DNA of 64,000 nucleotides, from assembly GCF_003369915.1 (NCBI RefSeq), contig NW_022881614.1, forward strand, positions 7,275,001-7,339,000. The letters are read 5' to 3'. Position 1 is the stretch's first letter; every line of letters begins with the position of its first letter. Made by a program: the position numbers and the translations under genes. The notes below the pieces were generated by a model, which did not search any database, had not been told where the DNA came from, and was given only the letters and a program-made list of their open reading frames with translations. Positions 46,006 through 56,792 of the stretch are shown here, piece after piece. Origin of the DNA: Drosophila miranda. Taxonomy: Eukaryota; Arthropoda; Insecta; Diptera; Drosophilidae.

Positions 46006-48700
46006 GTTGGTATGAGTGGTTTCGTGATGCGATGAGTCTTTGGCAGCAAAACTGGATGTTTCGCCTCTTCTGGCAATTGAGAGTGATGCAATCGTCCGCC
46101 GACCCTGAGTAGATTGTCTTTGTCAATGATTGGTGACAGTTTCACAAGCTGCGATCGGCTCCGTAATGGCTTCTTGGCAAGTAGCAATTGGTAGTCATCT
46201 TGAAAGCAGGTTTTGGATGTTTTGTGCGTTGGATGAAGCGAAGGACATAGCCAATAGTGTGCACCAGCTTCCACCAGGAGGAGACTCGGGCTATTAGTTC
46301 TTCCCGCGGATTATCCAATTGTGATTCGGCCAATGTAGACAAACAATTGGTTTTGACTTCGTTTTGTATGCCAGTTTCTGAAAGAGTAACGTAAAACTTT
46401 GAGTTGTTCAACATTACCAAGAATTGATCGTTGTCACGTAGCCATGAAGGACCAGCCCACCACAGCCGAAAGTCGATGAGATCGGCAGCCATGAGGCATC
46501 TGGACGCACAGTCAGCTGGGTTTGTTTTGGAGTCCACATGACGCCAAGCATGGCATGGAATGGAATCCAGAATTTCCGAGGTTCGATTCCCAACAAACGT
46601 CTTCAGCTGGGCTGGTGCATATGATAACCACGATAATACAATTGTAGAGTCGCACCAGGCAAATACAGTTGTATCTTTGTGTCGTAATCCAGCCTTAATT
46701 GATCGTATGAGTTGGCTTAGAAGAAGTGCTCCGCAAAGCTCCAGGCGTGGCAAGGATTGCTGCTTGAGTGGAGCCACCCTTGTCTTTGCAGCCACTAAAG
46801 ATACGGACACAGAGCCGTCGTCGTGTATTACTCTGCTGTAAACTACAGCCGCGTATGCCTTGATAGAAGCATCGGAGAATCCGTGCAACTCGATGTTGTC
46901 TGCGTAGTTGACAACCAAACGTGGTAGTTGAAACTGCTGCAATGTGTCGAGGTCAGCGCGCCACTTCAGCCAATTGTCCGCCAGTTTTGTTGGAAGTGGA
47001 TCATCCCAATCCAGATTGAGTAACCATAGTCGCTGAAAAAGAATCTTGAACTGAACCACGACGGGTGCCAAGAGTCCAAGTGGGTCGAATATCCGTGAAA
47101 CATAGGACAAGACTTGTCTTTTTGTGCAGTTAGGAATTGCAGATAGACCCACATTGTATGTTAGCGTGTCCTTTCCAGGATGCCAGTAGAGTCCCAGAAC
47201 CTTTACTGGTGACCATTGAGTTGGTTGTGTGTAGGCGTCGGTATCCTCCTCTGCTATGCCTTTGGTATTGGATACCCATTTCCCGAGCTCTAGCTTGGCG
47301 CAGGACATTAGTTGTATAAGTTCGTTCCGGTTCCGCAGTAGCTCATCCTCACTGCTTGATCCAGTAAGAACATCGTCAACGTAGAAATCTTCCAGTAGGA
47401 TTTTTGCAGCATTCGGAAATTCATGATGATGATCCGAAGCCAGTTGTTGCAACACCCGAACCGCTAGGAATGGCGCACATGAAGTTCCGTAGGTGACGGT
47501 ACATAGGTGAAAGTGCTTGATTGGATCGGTTGGATCTTCCCTCCAAACGATTCTCTGAAAATCCGATGCTTATTGCAGACCCATATTTGGCGGAATATTT
47601 TCACAATATCCGCTGAGAATACGAATTTGTACATTCTGAAGCGCAGGCACACAGCAAACAGATCGCGTTGAATGCTCGGCCCTGTAAAGAGAGTGTCGTT
47701 CAAAGTCTTACCATTGGCGTCGCGGAATGACCCGTCGAAAACTACTCGGAGTTTTCGACCCAACACAGGGTGGTGTGGCATGTAGAAATGTTGCCCAGAG
47801 GTGATTTCTTCCGTTGGCAGTTGTCGCATGTGTCCCAAAGTCTGATATTCTCGCATGAAATGTATGTATTGTATTCGTAGCTGCTCATTCTGTTGCAAGC
47901 GACGTTCAACCATCTTCAAGCATCTATATCCAATGTTGTTGTTAGTGAAATTGCGTTGCTTGCTTGGGGTGTCATGAGTGCCGTAATAACCCATCCAAAA
48001 ATTGATGAAATGGCGATAAGATTGCCCTTGCTGTCATACATCTTCCTTCCTGTAAATGTAGACCATACGTGTTCGCTACCCAATAGTATGTCGATTGGTG
48101 CGTTTGTGCAGAAGTGTGTGTCAGCCAATTGAAGATCACTAAACACATCGAGTGCCGATGCATCAATGTTTTGCATTCCCATTGATGAAGTGATTCTGCC
48201 AAGTACATGGGCGTTTACAATCAAATAATCCTCAGCAATTCGGGACTTGATGTGAGGTGTGCTGAATCCCCTTGTGGTGTTGGCTTTTACTGAAGATATT
48301 CCCGAAACAAGAATGCCAAACGTGCCAATCCAAGAGCGTGAATGCAACGTTCCGATATATACGAGAGTTCTGAGCCAGTATCCAATAAGAGGCGACATGT
48401 TATGTAGTCCCCATTTGCGTTTTTAACATAAACCATGGCCGTGGGTAATGTGCTTCTGTTCAATCCTTTTGCTTGAGTAGATTGTGCAGTGCCTTGCGCA
48501 CATACAATCGATGGTGTGCCCTCTGCTTGGGCAATGTGACTTGAAGTCACCGAAGTGTTATAATGCACGTTTGAATTGCTCGGATTATCCCCTTTTGTTT
48601 GCGCAAAGGTCCCGATAATACCCGATGTAGTATCTGGTAAATGGAGTAGTGAATGGTGATGACCTTTGCATTGTTTACATGTGTATTTTGATTTACACTT

Positions 48701-48993
48701 TGTAGCAAGGTAATAATTAGTGAGGCATTCAACTAGTATTTAAAATAGCATACAGCGCGCATTGGTATTTACCGCACCATCGATACACTCGGTGGGAAAT
48801 ACCAATAGTGAGATATCGGATAAGAAACATCGAGAAGAGAGTGAGTGCACTTTGTAAATGGCGATTGTGAGAGACGGACGCGCAGCTAATAAAAAAGAGT
48901 TACATTAAATCGCCGGGTTTGTGTTTTTATACCTATACAGTTCACTCACGCACCGATATTGGTCCCTACAATTCCCGGGTTAGACGGCCTACA
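48701..48993 (+). repeat. 5' LTR of the Gypsy element
   Basis: 293 bp, TG...CA. It differs from the 3' LTR by three substitutions (GGGAAATACC, AAATCGCCGG and GGTCCCTACA here). Transcription signals are expected here but no clear TATA box is assigned. Confidence 0.95.
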
Positions 48994-49088
48994 ATTTCAG
49001 AAGTGGGATACGATCAATCGCCGCCAGTGAAAAATAGCGAAAATTTTTATTATCTCGTCCGTCGAAGACGCCATCGCTGAAAAAAAAC

Positions 49089-52000
49089 ATGTCGGACTTG
49101 GTCGGCACGGAGGAGTTCTCGGCCGCCCAGCTGCGCGAATGGCTGGAGTCCCTCAATCTACCAAAAGGTGGAAGCAAAGCTGCCATGGCAGCGAGACTTA
49201 ACGAAATACCAGTAGAGCTGCGGGGACAGGGACCACCGGCAGCCGAAACATGCGAGAACGAGAGGGAAGATGAGGCGGCCGCAGATCAAGACTCGACGAA
49301 GAGCGAACGCAAAGAGAAGAACGAAAAAGCACCGCAAGCGCCTGGGCACAACAACAACCATGGCGAATATCGAGCAGAGGTTGAAATGTTAAAACTGCAA
49401 ATCGAGCTGCTGAAGCTGCAGAGCGAGAGGGAGAAGGAAGGGAGAGGAGAGAACACAACACCAGCCGCCAGCAATGACGCTGGCGTCATGTTGCTAAATG
49501 CCGCCAAAGTCATGTTGCCAACATATCATGGCAACATTTCTGGAAACAACGATGACGTCACAACTTGGATCGCGCAGTTTAAGGCCGTCGCAAAAGTGAA
49601 CAAACTGAAGGATGAGAAGCTACTAATGCTGCTAATGTCGAAGCTTAAGGACAAAGCATTGGTGTGGCTGCATTCGAGTCCGGAGCACATGTCGCTGCCA
49701 ATCGATCAATTGTTGAACGTCATGGAAGACACTTTCCATCCCAAGGAAAGCAAACTGTTGCTCCGTCGCAAGTTCGAGTCCCGTTCATGGGCACGTGGCG
49801 AGGAGTTCTCGATGTACTTCAACGCCAAAGTGTCGCTGGCATCCCGCATAGTCATTGACGACGAGGAGTTTATTGACGGAGTCATCGAAGGTATCCCAGA
49901 TGTAGGCCTGCGTAGGCAAGCCCACATGCAGTGCTTTGGCGCTCCATATCAACTACTCAAGGCGTTCGAGAAGATCATGCTGCCAAAGAAGTACGGTTCA
50001 ACTGAAGGGGCAAACACTGGAGCCTCGCCAACACCCATTCGCTGCTACAACTGCAACTCTTTGGGCCACGTGGCAGGGGAGTGCCGCAAGCCCAAGCGCG
50101 AAAGAGGAGCGTGCTACGGATGCGGCAGCATGAGTCACCAGGTGTCACACTGTGACGAAAAGAAGTACAAGGTACATAACGATTATATATACAAATTTAA
50201 TATATACATTAGCAATTACAATAACAAATGCTTGTCCTTAGATTGCCTCATCGACTCAGGGAGCCCAATAAGTTTTATGAAGTTATCGTGTCTAGAGCAC
50301 CAGTCGGAAAATAACCTAAATAAAGTGGAAGAGCGCTCACGATTAAGTTCGAACGAAATCAAAGAAGATGATTTAAGTTTATATAAGTTTAACAAAGACA
50401 AGAAAAACAGAGAAATTGAATTTATTTTGAATAGAAATGCGGATTACGCTTATGTTGGACTAAATAATAGCAAACTTAACATCTTTGGTAAAATACCCAG
50501 TTTTGTAATTATTAACAAAAATCGAATCAACTTTGAATTACTAGTAGTGGCAGACGAGTCGATGGGCTATGAGGCTGTGTTAGGTAGGGATTTTATGAAT
50601 TTATGCAAATTTAAAATTGTAAGTGACATTTGCAAGGAGAAGGAGAGTGAGACAAAAAACGAGTGTGAAATAAAAAATGAGTGTTTAGAAAAAAATGAGT
50701 GTTTAGAAGAAAATGAGTGTTTAGGAGAAAATGAGTGTTTAGAAGAAAATGAGTGTTTAGGAGAAAATGAGTGTTTAGAAGAAAATGAGTGTTTAGGAGA
50801 AAATGAGTGGTTAGAAAAAAATGAGTGGAAAATAGAGAATGAGTGTTTAGGAGAATATGAATGTGAAGTTAAAGATGAGGGTGATAAAGAGAATAAGCAT
50901 GAAGTAGAAAGTGGAGGCAAGGTAGAAAATGAGTGTTCTGCAATGGTTGAGTGTCTGGAAGACAGCGATACCTGCGAGAGCGTAAAAACCAATTTCAACG
51001 AACTACCAAGCCAGTATCCAGACAAAGAAAACGACTGGGAGTTGAAAGTAGGGACAGATTGTAGCCAAGAACTCGCAGGACGACTTAAATACATGTTTAG
51101 GACAGCGTATGTAAACGCAGAAAGACCAAACTTACCACAAACCAAGTGGGAAATGAAGTTGAATTTCGAACACGAAAAACCGTTTCATTGCCCACCTAGA
51201 AGACTGTCGTATAGCGAAAAAGCCCAAGTACAGAAAATGATAGACGAATACACAGAAAAAGGTTACATCAGAACCAGTGAGTCAGAATACGTTTCGCCTA
51301 TAGTACTGGTAAAAAAGAATTCGGGAGAGTTGAGACTGTGCGTCGATTATCGCACACTTAATAAAGGTATGATAAAGGACAATTACCCAACACCTCTGAT
51401 AGACGACCTACTAGATAAACTGTCAGGGAAAAGACTTTTCACCAAGTTAGACCTGAAGAATGGATACTTCCACGTATTTATGCATAAAGATTCAGTTAAA
51501 TACACATCGTTCACGACCCCCATGGGACAATACGAATGGTTGAGGATGCCGTTCGGGTTACGAAATGCATCGGCGGTGTTTCAAAGATTCACAAACAACA
51601 TTTTTGCAGATATGGTAAAGGAAGACAAAGTTATAATATACATGGACGATATTATGGTAGCAACAAAAGATAGTGATAGTCACATGGAAATTTTACAAGA
51701 AGTGATGAGACGATTGGTAGAGAATAAACTTGAATTAAGGATTGATAAATGCGAATTCTTACAGTCAGAAGTTAAGTACCTGGGCTATTCCATATCGGGT
51801 AACGGAATTAAACCAGATACGAAGGGATTACAGGCAGTAAAAGGGTTCCCAGTCCCCACGAAAACGAACGAAGTGCAGAGTTTCTTAGGGTTATGTTCTT
51901 ACTTTAGACGGTTCGTAAAAGATTTTTCTACGAAAGCTAAGCCCCTTTATGATTTGGTCAAAAAAGACAGGAAGTTTGAATTCGGTATCGTAGAACTAGA

Positions 52001-53735
52001 ATGTTTCGAACAACTCAAAAGTAATTTGTTGGAAGCACCGATCTTGGCACTTTACAATCCCAGAGATCCGACAGAATTACATTGCGATGCAAGTTCGTTA
52101 GGTTTCGGGTCAATTCTAATGCAGAAGAAGGGTGATGGCAGAATGCACCCGGTGTTTTATTTCTCCAAGCGGACAACAATTACCGAAGCAAAATACCACA
52201 GCTTTGAACTGGAGACACTAGCGATAATTTATGCACTACAACGGTTTAGAGTATACGTGCAAGGCATACCCTTCAAAATAGTGACAGACTGCAACGCGCT
52301 AACTATGACTCTAAACAAAAAAGAACTCAATCCACGCATTGCCCGCTGGGCGTTAGAGTTACAAAATTATGACTACAAGTTAGAACACAGGTCAGGAAGT
52401 AGAATGCAACACGTAGATGCGCTAAGCAGAGCCGTTCAGATACTCACGGTAGACACAAACACCTTTGAAGAAAATTTAATTATATGCCAAAACAGAGATA
52501 ACAAACTGATGGAGCTGAGAGAAACGTTACAGAAATCAGAACACAAACATTATGAGATGAGAAACGGAATAATATACAGGAAAAAAGATAACAATACTAT
52601 CCTATTCTGCGTACCCGAGGAAATGGAAGGCCACGTACTCTATATGTACCACGATGAACTAGGGCACGTCGGTATAGACAAGATGACCGACGCTATATCG
52701 AAAAGCTACTGGATCTCAAACGTAAGGTATAAAGCCAAGCGACACATTGAAAACTGTCTAAAATGCATAGCGTACTCAGCAAAACACGGAAAAGAGGAAG
52801 GGTTTTTACACAACATACCAAAAGGGTCAGGACCATTCGAGGTAGTACATATCGACCATTTCGGGCCAGTCGACAAAGGCAGGGCCAACAAACATGTTTT
52901 AGTAGTAATAGACGCGTTCACCAAATTCGTAAGACTTTATACGACCAAAACCACTAGCACAAAGGAAGCAGTAATTGCAATGAAAGATTATTTCCGAGCT
53001 TACAGTAGACCCAGATGCATTGTGTCAGACAGAGGAAGCTGTTTCACGTCAAAAGAGTTTGAAGAATTCTTAGAACAGAGCAATGTTAAACACGTAAAGA
53101 TAGCAACAGGGTCGCCACAGGCCAACGGGCAGGTAGAAAGGGTGAACAGAAGTTTGGGACCCATGATTGCAAAGCTTGTTGACCCGGAAAAAGGATTACA
53201 TTGGGATATGGTAGTGGAAACAGTAGAACACGCGATGAACAACACAATTCAAAGAACAATTAATGAACACCCGAGCAGAATGTTGTTTGGGGTCGTACAA
53301 AAAGGAAAGGTTTCAGATTTACTAAAAGATCATCTAGACGAACTAACCGAACAGCGGGCAACAAGGGATATAGAAAAGATTAGAGCAGTAGCAGGCACTC
53401 ATCAGGAAAAAATACAGTCTTATAACAAACAAGCAACAAATTCAAAGCGAAGGGAGCCACACGTGTACGTAGATAATGATCTAGTTATGGTGAGAAATTT
53501 CGACACTCATACAGGGGTGTCTAAAAAGCTTATCCCGAAGTTCAAAGGACCTTATAAGATATCAAAGGTGTTAAAAAATGATAGGTATTTGCTAGAAGAT
53601 GTAGAGGGGTTTCAACAATCAAGGATCCCGTATAAAGGAGTTTGGGCGGTGGCAAATATGAAGCCGTGGATTGAAAATGGTAATAATGCAAATGTCACAG
53701 GGAATCAAAATGAAGAAAATGATTGTAACACGTAA
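49089..53735 (+). CDS. Gypsy-type Gag-Pol polyprotein, single frame
   Basis: 1548 residues in one uninterrupted frame. The N-terminus (about 10-45, AAQLREWLESLNLPKGGSKA) looks like a SAP-type helical DNA-binding motif. Gag capsid-like sequence covers about 130-310. Two CCHC zinc knuckles lie at about 318-355 (CYNCNSLGHVAGEC, CYGCGSMSHQVSHC). Protease has DSG at about 389. A repeat region of about 70 residues follows (see repeat entry). Reverse transcriptase covers about 690-900 with YMDD at about 851. RNase H starts with HCDASSLGFG at about 998. Integrase has an HHCC finger (about 1190-1226), catalytic Asp in HIDHFGP and VSDRGS and Glu in GQVERVNRS, and a GPY/F-like tail (KFKGPYKI). Gag and Pol are fused without a frameshift, unlike elements that use -1 shifting. 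Probably autonomous. Confidence 0.93.
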   Translation: MSDLVGTEEFSAAQLREWLESLNLPKGGSKAAMAARLNEIPVELRGQGPPAAETCENEREDEAAADQDSTKSERKEKNEKAPQAPGHNNNHGEYRAEVEMLKLQIELLKLQSEREKEGRGENTTPAASNDAGVMLLNAAKVMLPTYHGNISGNNDDVTTWIAQFKAVAKVNKLKDEKLLMLLMSKLKDKALVWLHSSPEHMSLPIDQLLNVMEDTFHPKESKLLLRRKFESRSWARGEEFSMYFNAKVSLASRIVIDDEEFIDGVIEGIPDVGLRRQAHMQCFGAPYQLLKAFEKIMLPKKYGSTEGANTGASPTPIRCYNCNSLGHVAGECRKPKRERGACYGCGSMSHQVSHCDEKKYKVHNDYIYKFNIYISNYNNKCLSLDCLIDSGSPISFMKLSCLEHQSENNLNKVEERSRLSSNEIKEDDLSLYKFNKDKKNREIEFILNRNADYAYVGLNNSKLNIFGKIPSFVIINKNRINFELLVVADESMGYEAVLGRDFMNLCKFKIVSDICKEKESETKNECEIKNECLEKNECLEENECLGENECLEENECLGENECLEENECLGENEWLEKNEWKIENECLGEYECEVKDEGDKENKHEVESGGKVENECSAMVECLEDSDTCESVKTNFNELPSQYPDKENDWELKVGTDCSQELAGRLKYMFRTAYVNAERPNLPQTKWEMKLNFEHEKPFHCPPRRLSYSEKAQVQKMIDEYTEKGYIRTSESEYVSPIVLVKKNSGELRLCVDYRTLNKGMIKDNYPTPLIDDLLDKLSGKRLFTKLDLKNGYFHVFMHKDSVKYTSFTTPMGQYEWLRMPFGLRNASAVFQRFTNNIFADMVKEDKVIIYMDDIMVATKDSDSHMEILQEVMRRLVENKLELRIDKCEFLQSEVKYLGYSISGNGIKPDTKGLQAVKGFPVPTKTNEVQSFLGLCSYFRRFVKDFSTKAKPLYDLVKKDRKFEFGIVELECFEQLKSNLLEAPILALYNPRDPTELHCDASSLGFGSILMQKKGDGRMHPVFYFSKRTTITEAKYHSFELETLAIIYALQRFRVYVQGIPFKIVTDCNALTMTLNKKELNPRIARWALELQNYDYKLEHRSGSRMQHVDALSRAVQILTVDTNTFEENLIICQNRDNKLMELRETLQKSEHKHYEMRNGIIYRKKDNNTILFCVPEEMEGHVLYMYHDELGHVGIDKMTDAISKSYWISNVRYKAKRHIENCLKCIAYSAKHGKEEGFLHNIPKGSGPFEVVHIDHFGPVDKGRANKHVLVVIDAFTKFVRLYTTKTTSTKEAVIAMKDYFRAYSRPRCIVSDRGSCFTSKEFEEFLEQSNVKHVKIATGSPQANGQVERVNRSLGPMIAKLVDPEKGLHWDMVVETVEHAMNNTIQRTINEHPSRMLFGVVQKGKVSDLLKDHLDELTEQRATRDIEKIRAVAGTHQEKIQSYNKQATNSKRREPHVYVDNDLVMVRNFDTHTGVSKKLIPKFKGPYKISKVLKNDRYLLEDVEGFQQSRIPYKGVWAVANMKPWIENGNNANVTGNQNEENDCNT
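50656..50868 (+). repeat. 18-bp minisatellite inside the Gypsy polyprotein
   Basis: About twelve units of AATGAGTGTTTAGRAGAA encode hexapeptides such as NECLEE and NECLGE, with variants NEWLEK and YECEVK at the edges. The array lies between protease and reverse transcriptase. All units keep the frame. The result is a strongly acidic, Cys-containing spacer. Confidence 0.92.
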
Positions 53736-53842
53736 ACTTAGAATATTAAGAGTAAACCACACCCAACTGTAATAAATCAACCTATCTAGAAACTAAATTA
53801 AATGTAAGGAGTTCAGGAGCACTCCGGTCAGGATGGCCGAAT

Positions 53843-54135
53843 TGTAGCAAGGTAATAATTAGTGAGGCATTCAACTAGTATTTAAAATAGCATACAGCGC
53901 GCATTGGTATTTACCGCACCATCGATACACTCGGTGGGAGATACCAATAGTGAGATATCGGATAAGAAACATCGAGAAGAGAGTGAGTGCACTTTGTAAA
54001 TGGCGATTGTGAGAGACGGACGCGCAGCTAATAAAAAAGAGTTACATTAAATCACCGGGTTTGTGTTTTTATACCTATACAGTTCACTCACGCACCGATA
54101 TTGGTCACTACAATTCCCGGGTTAGACGGCCTACA
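53843..54135 (+). repeat. 3' LTR of the Gypsy element
   Basis: 293 bp, identical to the 5' LTR except for three substitutions. Immediately followed by the target duplication ACTT and then BEL/Pao gag sequence. Confidence 0.95.
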
Positions 54136-54317
54136 ACTTGTTGCTCAAATGACCAGGCTTCAAACAGTTATAGCATAGATTTTTATCTTTTACAAAGGAG
54201 CGCCTTTGCAAACCTGTCATTTCCAAAAATTGTGGACAGCCATACAGAATGTGTTGTGTCGAATGGCATTTGGTGCAGTTGCTGACTTCAACTGCCACCA
54301 TCGAGTGTGTGATTCTT

Positions 54318-55429
54318 TATACCCGATACTCAAAATGAGTATTGGGGTATATTTGATTTGTGGTAAAAATGGATGTATGTAACGTCCAGAAGGAATCGTT
54401 TCCGACCCCATAAAGTATATATATTCTTGATCAGCATCAAAAGCCGAGTCGATTGAGCCCTGTCTGTCTGTCCGTCCGTCCGTCCGTCCGTCCGTCTGTC
54501 CGTCCCCTTCAGCGCCTAGTGCTCAAAGACTATAAGAGCTAGAGCAACGATGTTTTGGATCCAGACTTCTGTGATATGTCACTGCTACAAAAATATTTCA
54601 AAACTTCGCCCCGCCCACTTCCGCCCCCACAAAGGACGAAAATCTGTGGCATACAAAATTTTGAAGATACGGGAAAACCAAAAACGCAGAATCGTAGAGA
54701 ATGACCATATCTTTTAGACTGCAGAATTTGAATTGGATCGTATTATTATTATAGCCAGCATCAAGAAAAAAATTTCATTTTTTCTCGCCCTGTCTCTCTC
54801 TAACACACACGTAGCATAGCCGGCTTTGCTTAGAGTAAAAGATTAGCGCCTAGATCTCAGAGACTATAAAAGCTAGAGCAACCAAATTTGGTATCCACAC
54901 TCCTAATATATCGGACCGAGACGAGTTTGTTTCAAAATTTCGCCACACCCCCTTCCGCCCCCGCAAAGGACGAAAATCTGGGGATATTCACAAATCTCAG
55001 AGACTAAGACTTAAGGCTAGAGTAACCAAATTTAGTATCCGCACTCCTGTTAGATCTCACTATAAAACATATATCTCAAAATTTCGCCCCACCCCCTTCC
55101 GCCCCCACAAAGGACGAAAATCTGTTGCATCCACAATTTTGAAGATACGAGAAAACTAAAAACGCAGAATCATAGATAACGACCATATCTATCAGGTTGC
55201 TGAATCTGGATCAGATCAGATAATTTTTAAAGCCAAAAGGAACAAATAAATTTGCACTGGCTACGCAGCGCCGGACGTCACGCTAAGACTGATTTTCTGT
55301 CTCTCTCGCCCGCTCTCCTGGTCGTGTCGTTTAATATTAGCGGCGTCTGCCGGAGGAGAGCCATACTTAGTATCGGGTATAACTGTAGAGTTGCGGTCTC
55401 CGCAGCAACTCACAACGTTCCCCCTCGTT
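54318..55429 (-). mobile_element. Helitron of the INE-1/ISY type, copy H
   Basis: Reverse copy from TATACCCGATACTC to CCCCCTCGTT in the gag gene of the BEL/Pao element. A GTCC microsatellite lies at about 54465-54505. It has the TTTTACTCTAAGCAAAGCCG-type central segment of copies A, C and D, with private changes. Confidence 0.85.
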
Positions 55430-56792
55430 TTGATTTGTCCCCGTGAGTTACTGTTTTCCCTTCAGACGCAGGCTCCCCTTTGCTTAGTTCCAATTCCTCG
55501 CAACGAGCATCCAAGAACTTGAAGAAGTCGTCGAGAGTGGGTGAGTCTTTATTCAAACTGCGTTCAATCCACCTGCGACTCGTGTCGGCATCAAGTTTTT
55601 CCAGTGCTAGATATATAATCCAACAGTCGCGTCCCGTTTGATTTACGGCGTCCAGACCACGTACAATTTCGTTTGCACCGTCGGACACTTTACGCAAAAT
55701 CGCCGCATCAATTTTAGTAGTTGTGGGCAACCTCATAAATTGTTCCAAAAACGAGTTTACGATATGCCTCAGCCGATTGTACCTTTCCTTGAGACGCTCC
55801 CATGCAGTGTTGTAAGCAGTGTCCGTGATCGCCAAATGTCGTACCAAGTTGGCAGCCTCATCGATGAGTAGTGTTTTCAAATGATGAAACTTCTGTGTGT
55901 TCGTCAAATGCTGCTTGCTATGAATTGTACTTTCATAGATATCCTGAAATGCTGACCACTCTGTGTAGCTGCCAGCGAACCGTTTGATTTAAATTTTTGG
56001 CAATTCGCTCTGTATTGGTGTGACCGCACCAACTGCAGAATTCGAATTTACCGCGCCTCTAAACTCGACGCTCTCGCTCTCTCCAGCAGCACGCATAGAC
56101 ATGTTCGTCGTGTTCTGGTTTGCAGCTAACTGTTCAAATAGCTGTTGTTGCTGTTGTAGCAGGCTGAGTACTGCGTCGTTGTTTAGATGAAGCTCTCTGC
56201 TGCCATCCCCTTTGATCGTTGCAGTTGTAGTTGGTTGTACTAACCCCTTTTCCTCCAAAATCATTGCATGTGCCAATAGATACTGTTCCTTGTAGAGGAA
56301 GACAATGGTCTTCCTCTGGATCCCCATACCCATCCACGTGTTCGAGAAGGGCTATGGAATCTCCAAGTTGTGAGAACTCTTTCCAAGCCGATTGGAGCAG
56401 TTCCATTCGTGAGGTGACCTGCGCCGTTGTAGTTGGTTCCTCCCGTTCAGCCCAAGCCAATGCGCGTGTGATAATAGCCTTGAGTCTGCCACGGGCTTTT
56501 ACCAATGCCTTTAATTGTTCCATTGTAAACAATTTTCAATGAACACCAAAGCACACAAAACTGTTCAAGAATCCGCGTCGAAGGACCAAAGAATGTTCGC
56601 GAATAATATGCTCGACGGATTTGATTTTAGTGGACTGTATTTATTTTGTTCTTGTCCAGTTCGATGTCTATTTGGTACTGAAAAAAATGCCGTCGCAGCG
56701 GCGGTAAGAATATGTGTGTATACAAATTTTCGTCTCTTCCATTCTCATCTTGTTCTCCTTTGCCGATGGTTCTTCGCTTAGCGATGGACTTG

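Larger units (their letters stand above)
48701..54135 (+). mobile_element. Intact Gypsy/Ty3-type LTR retrotransposon
   Basis: Two LTRs of 293 bp (TGTAGCAAGG..GGCCTACA) flank a single gag-pol frame. The target duplication ACTT is present at 48697-48700 and 54136-54139. When the element and one ACTT are removed, the BEL/Pao gag frame reads through in register (SNK to CKSKY), which confirms the borders. The LTRs differ at only three positions, about 1 percent, so the insertion is young. There is no env gene between the gag-pol stop at 53735 and the 3' LTR. Confidence 0.95.
46005..56532 (-). mobile_element. BEL/Pao LTR retrotransposon, 3'-truncated, with two nested elements
   Basis: Read on the minus strand the parts come in the order of a BEL/Pao polyprotein. 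Gag starts at 56532 (TMEQLKALVKARGRLK) and continues through the DUF1759 region (55970-55410, FAGSYTEW, LVRHLAITDTAYNTAWERL). Zinc knuckles follow at 54300-54140 and 48700-48620, then an aspartic protease (LLDTGSELSYISE, about 48390), the reverse transcriptase (LRVVFDGSFRDANG, LLEDFYVDDVLTGS with the YVDD catalytic pair near 47380) and an A17-type RNase H region to 46140. The sequence ends within the integrase zinc finger (LLRVGGRL..KTHRITKPLI), so integrase and the 3' LTR are missing. Frameshifts (about 56310, 47560) and a stop (about 55990) show it is dead. A Gypsy element (48701-54135) and a Helitron (54318-55429) sit in gag. A 5' LTR may occupy part of 56533-56790 but has no partner to prove it. 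Confidence 0.8.

Noticed and set aside
53736..53842. A possible env gene in the Gypsy element
   Set aside because: Only about 100 bp separate the gag-pol stop from the 3' LTR, so no envelope gene can be present.
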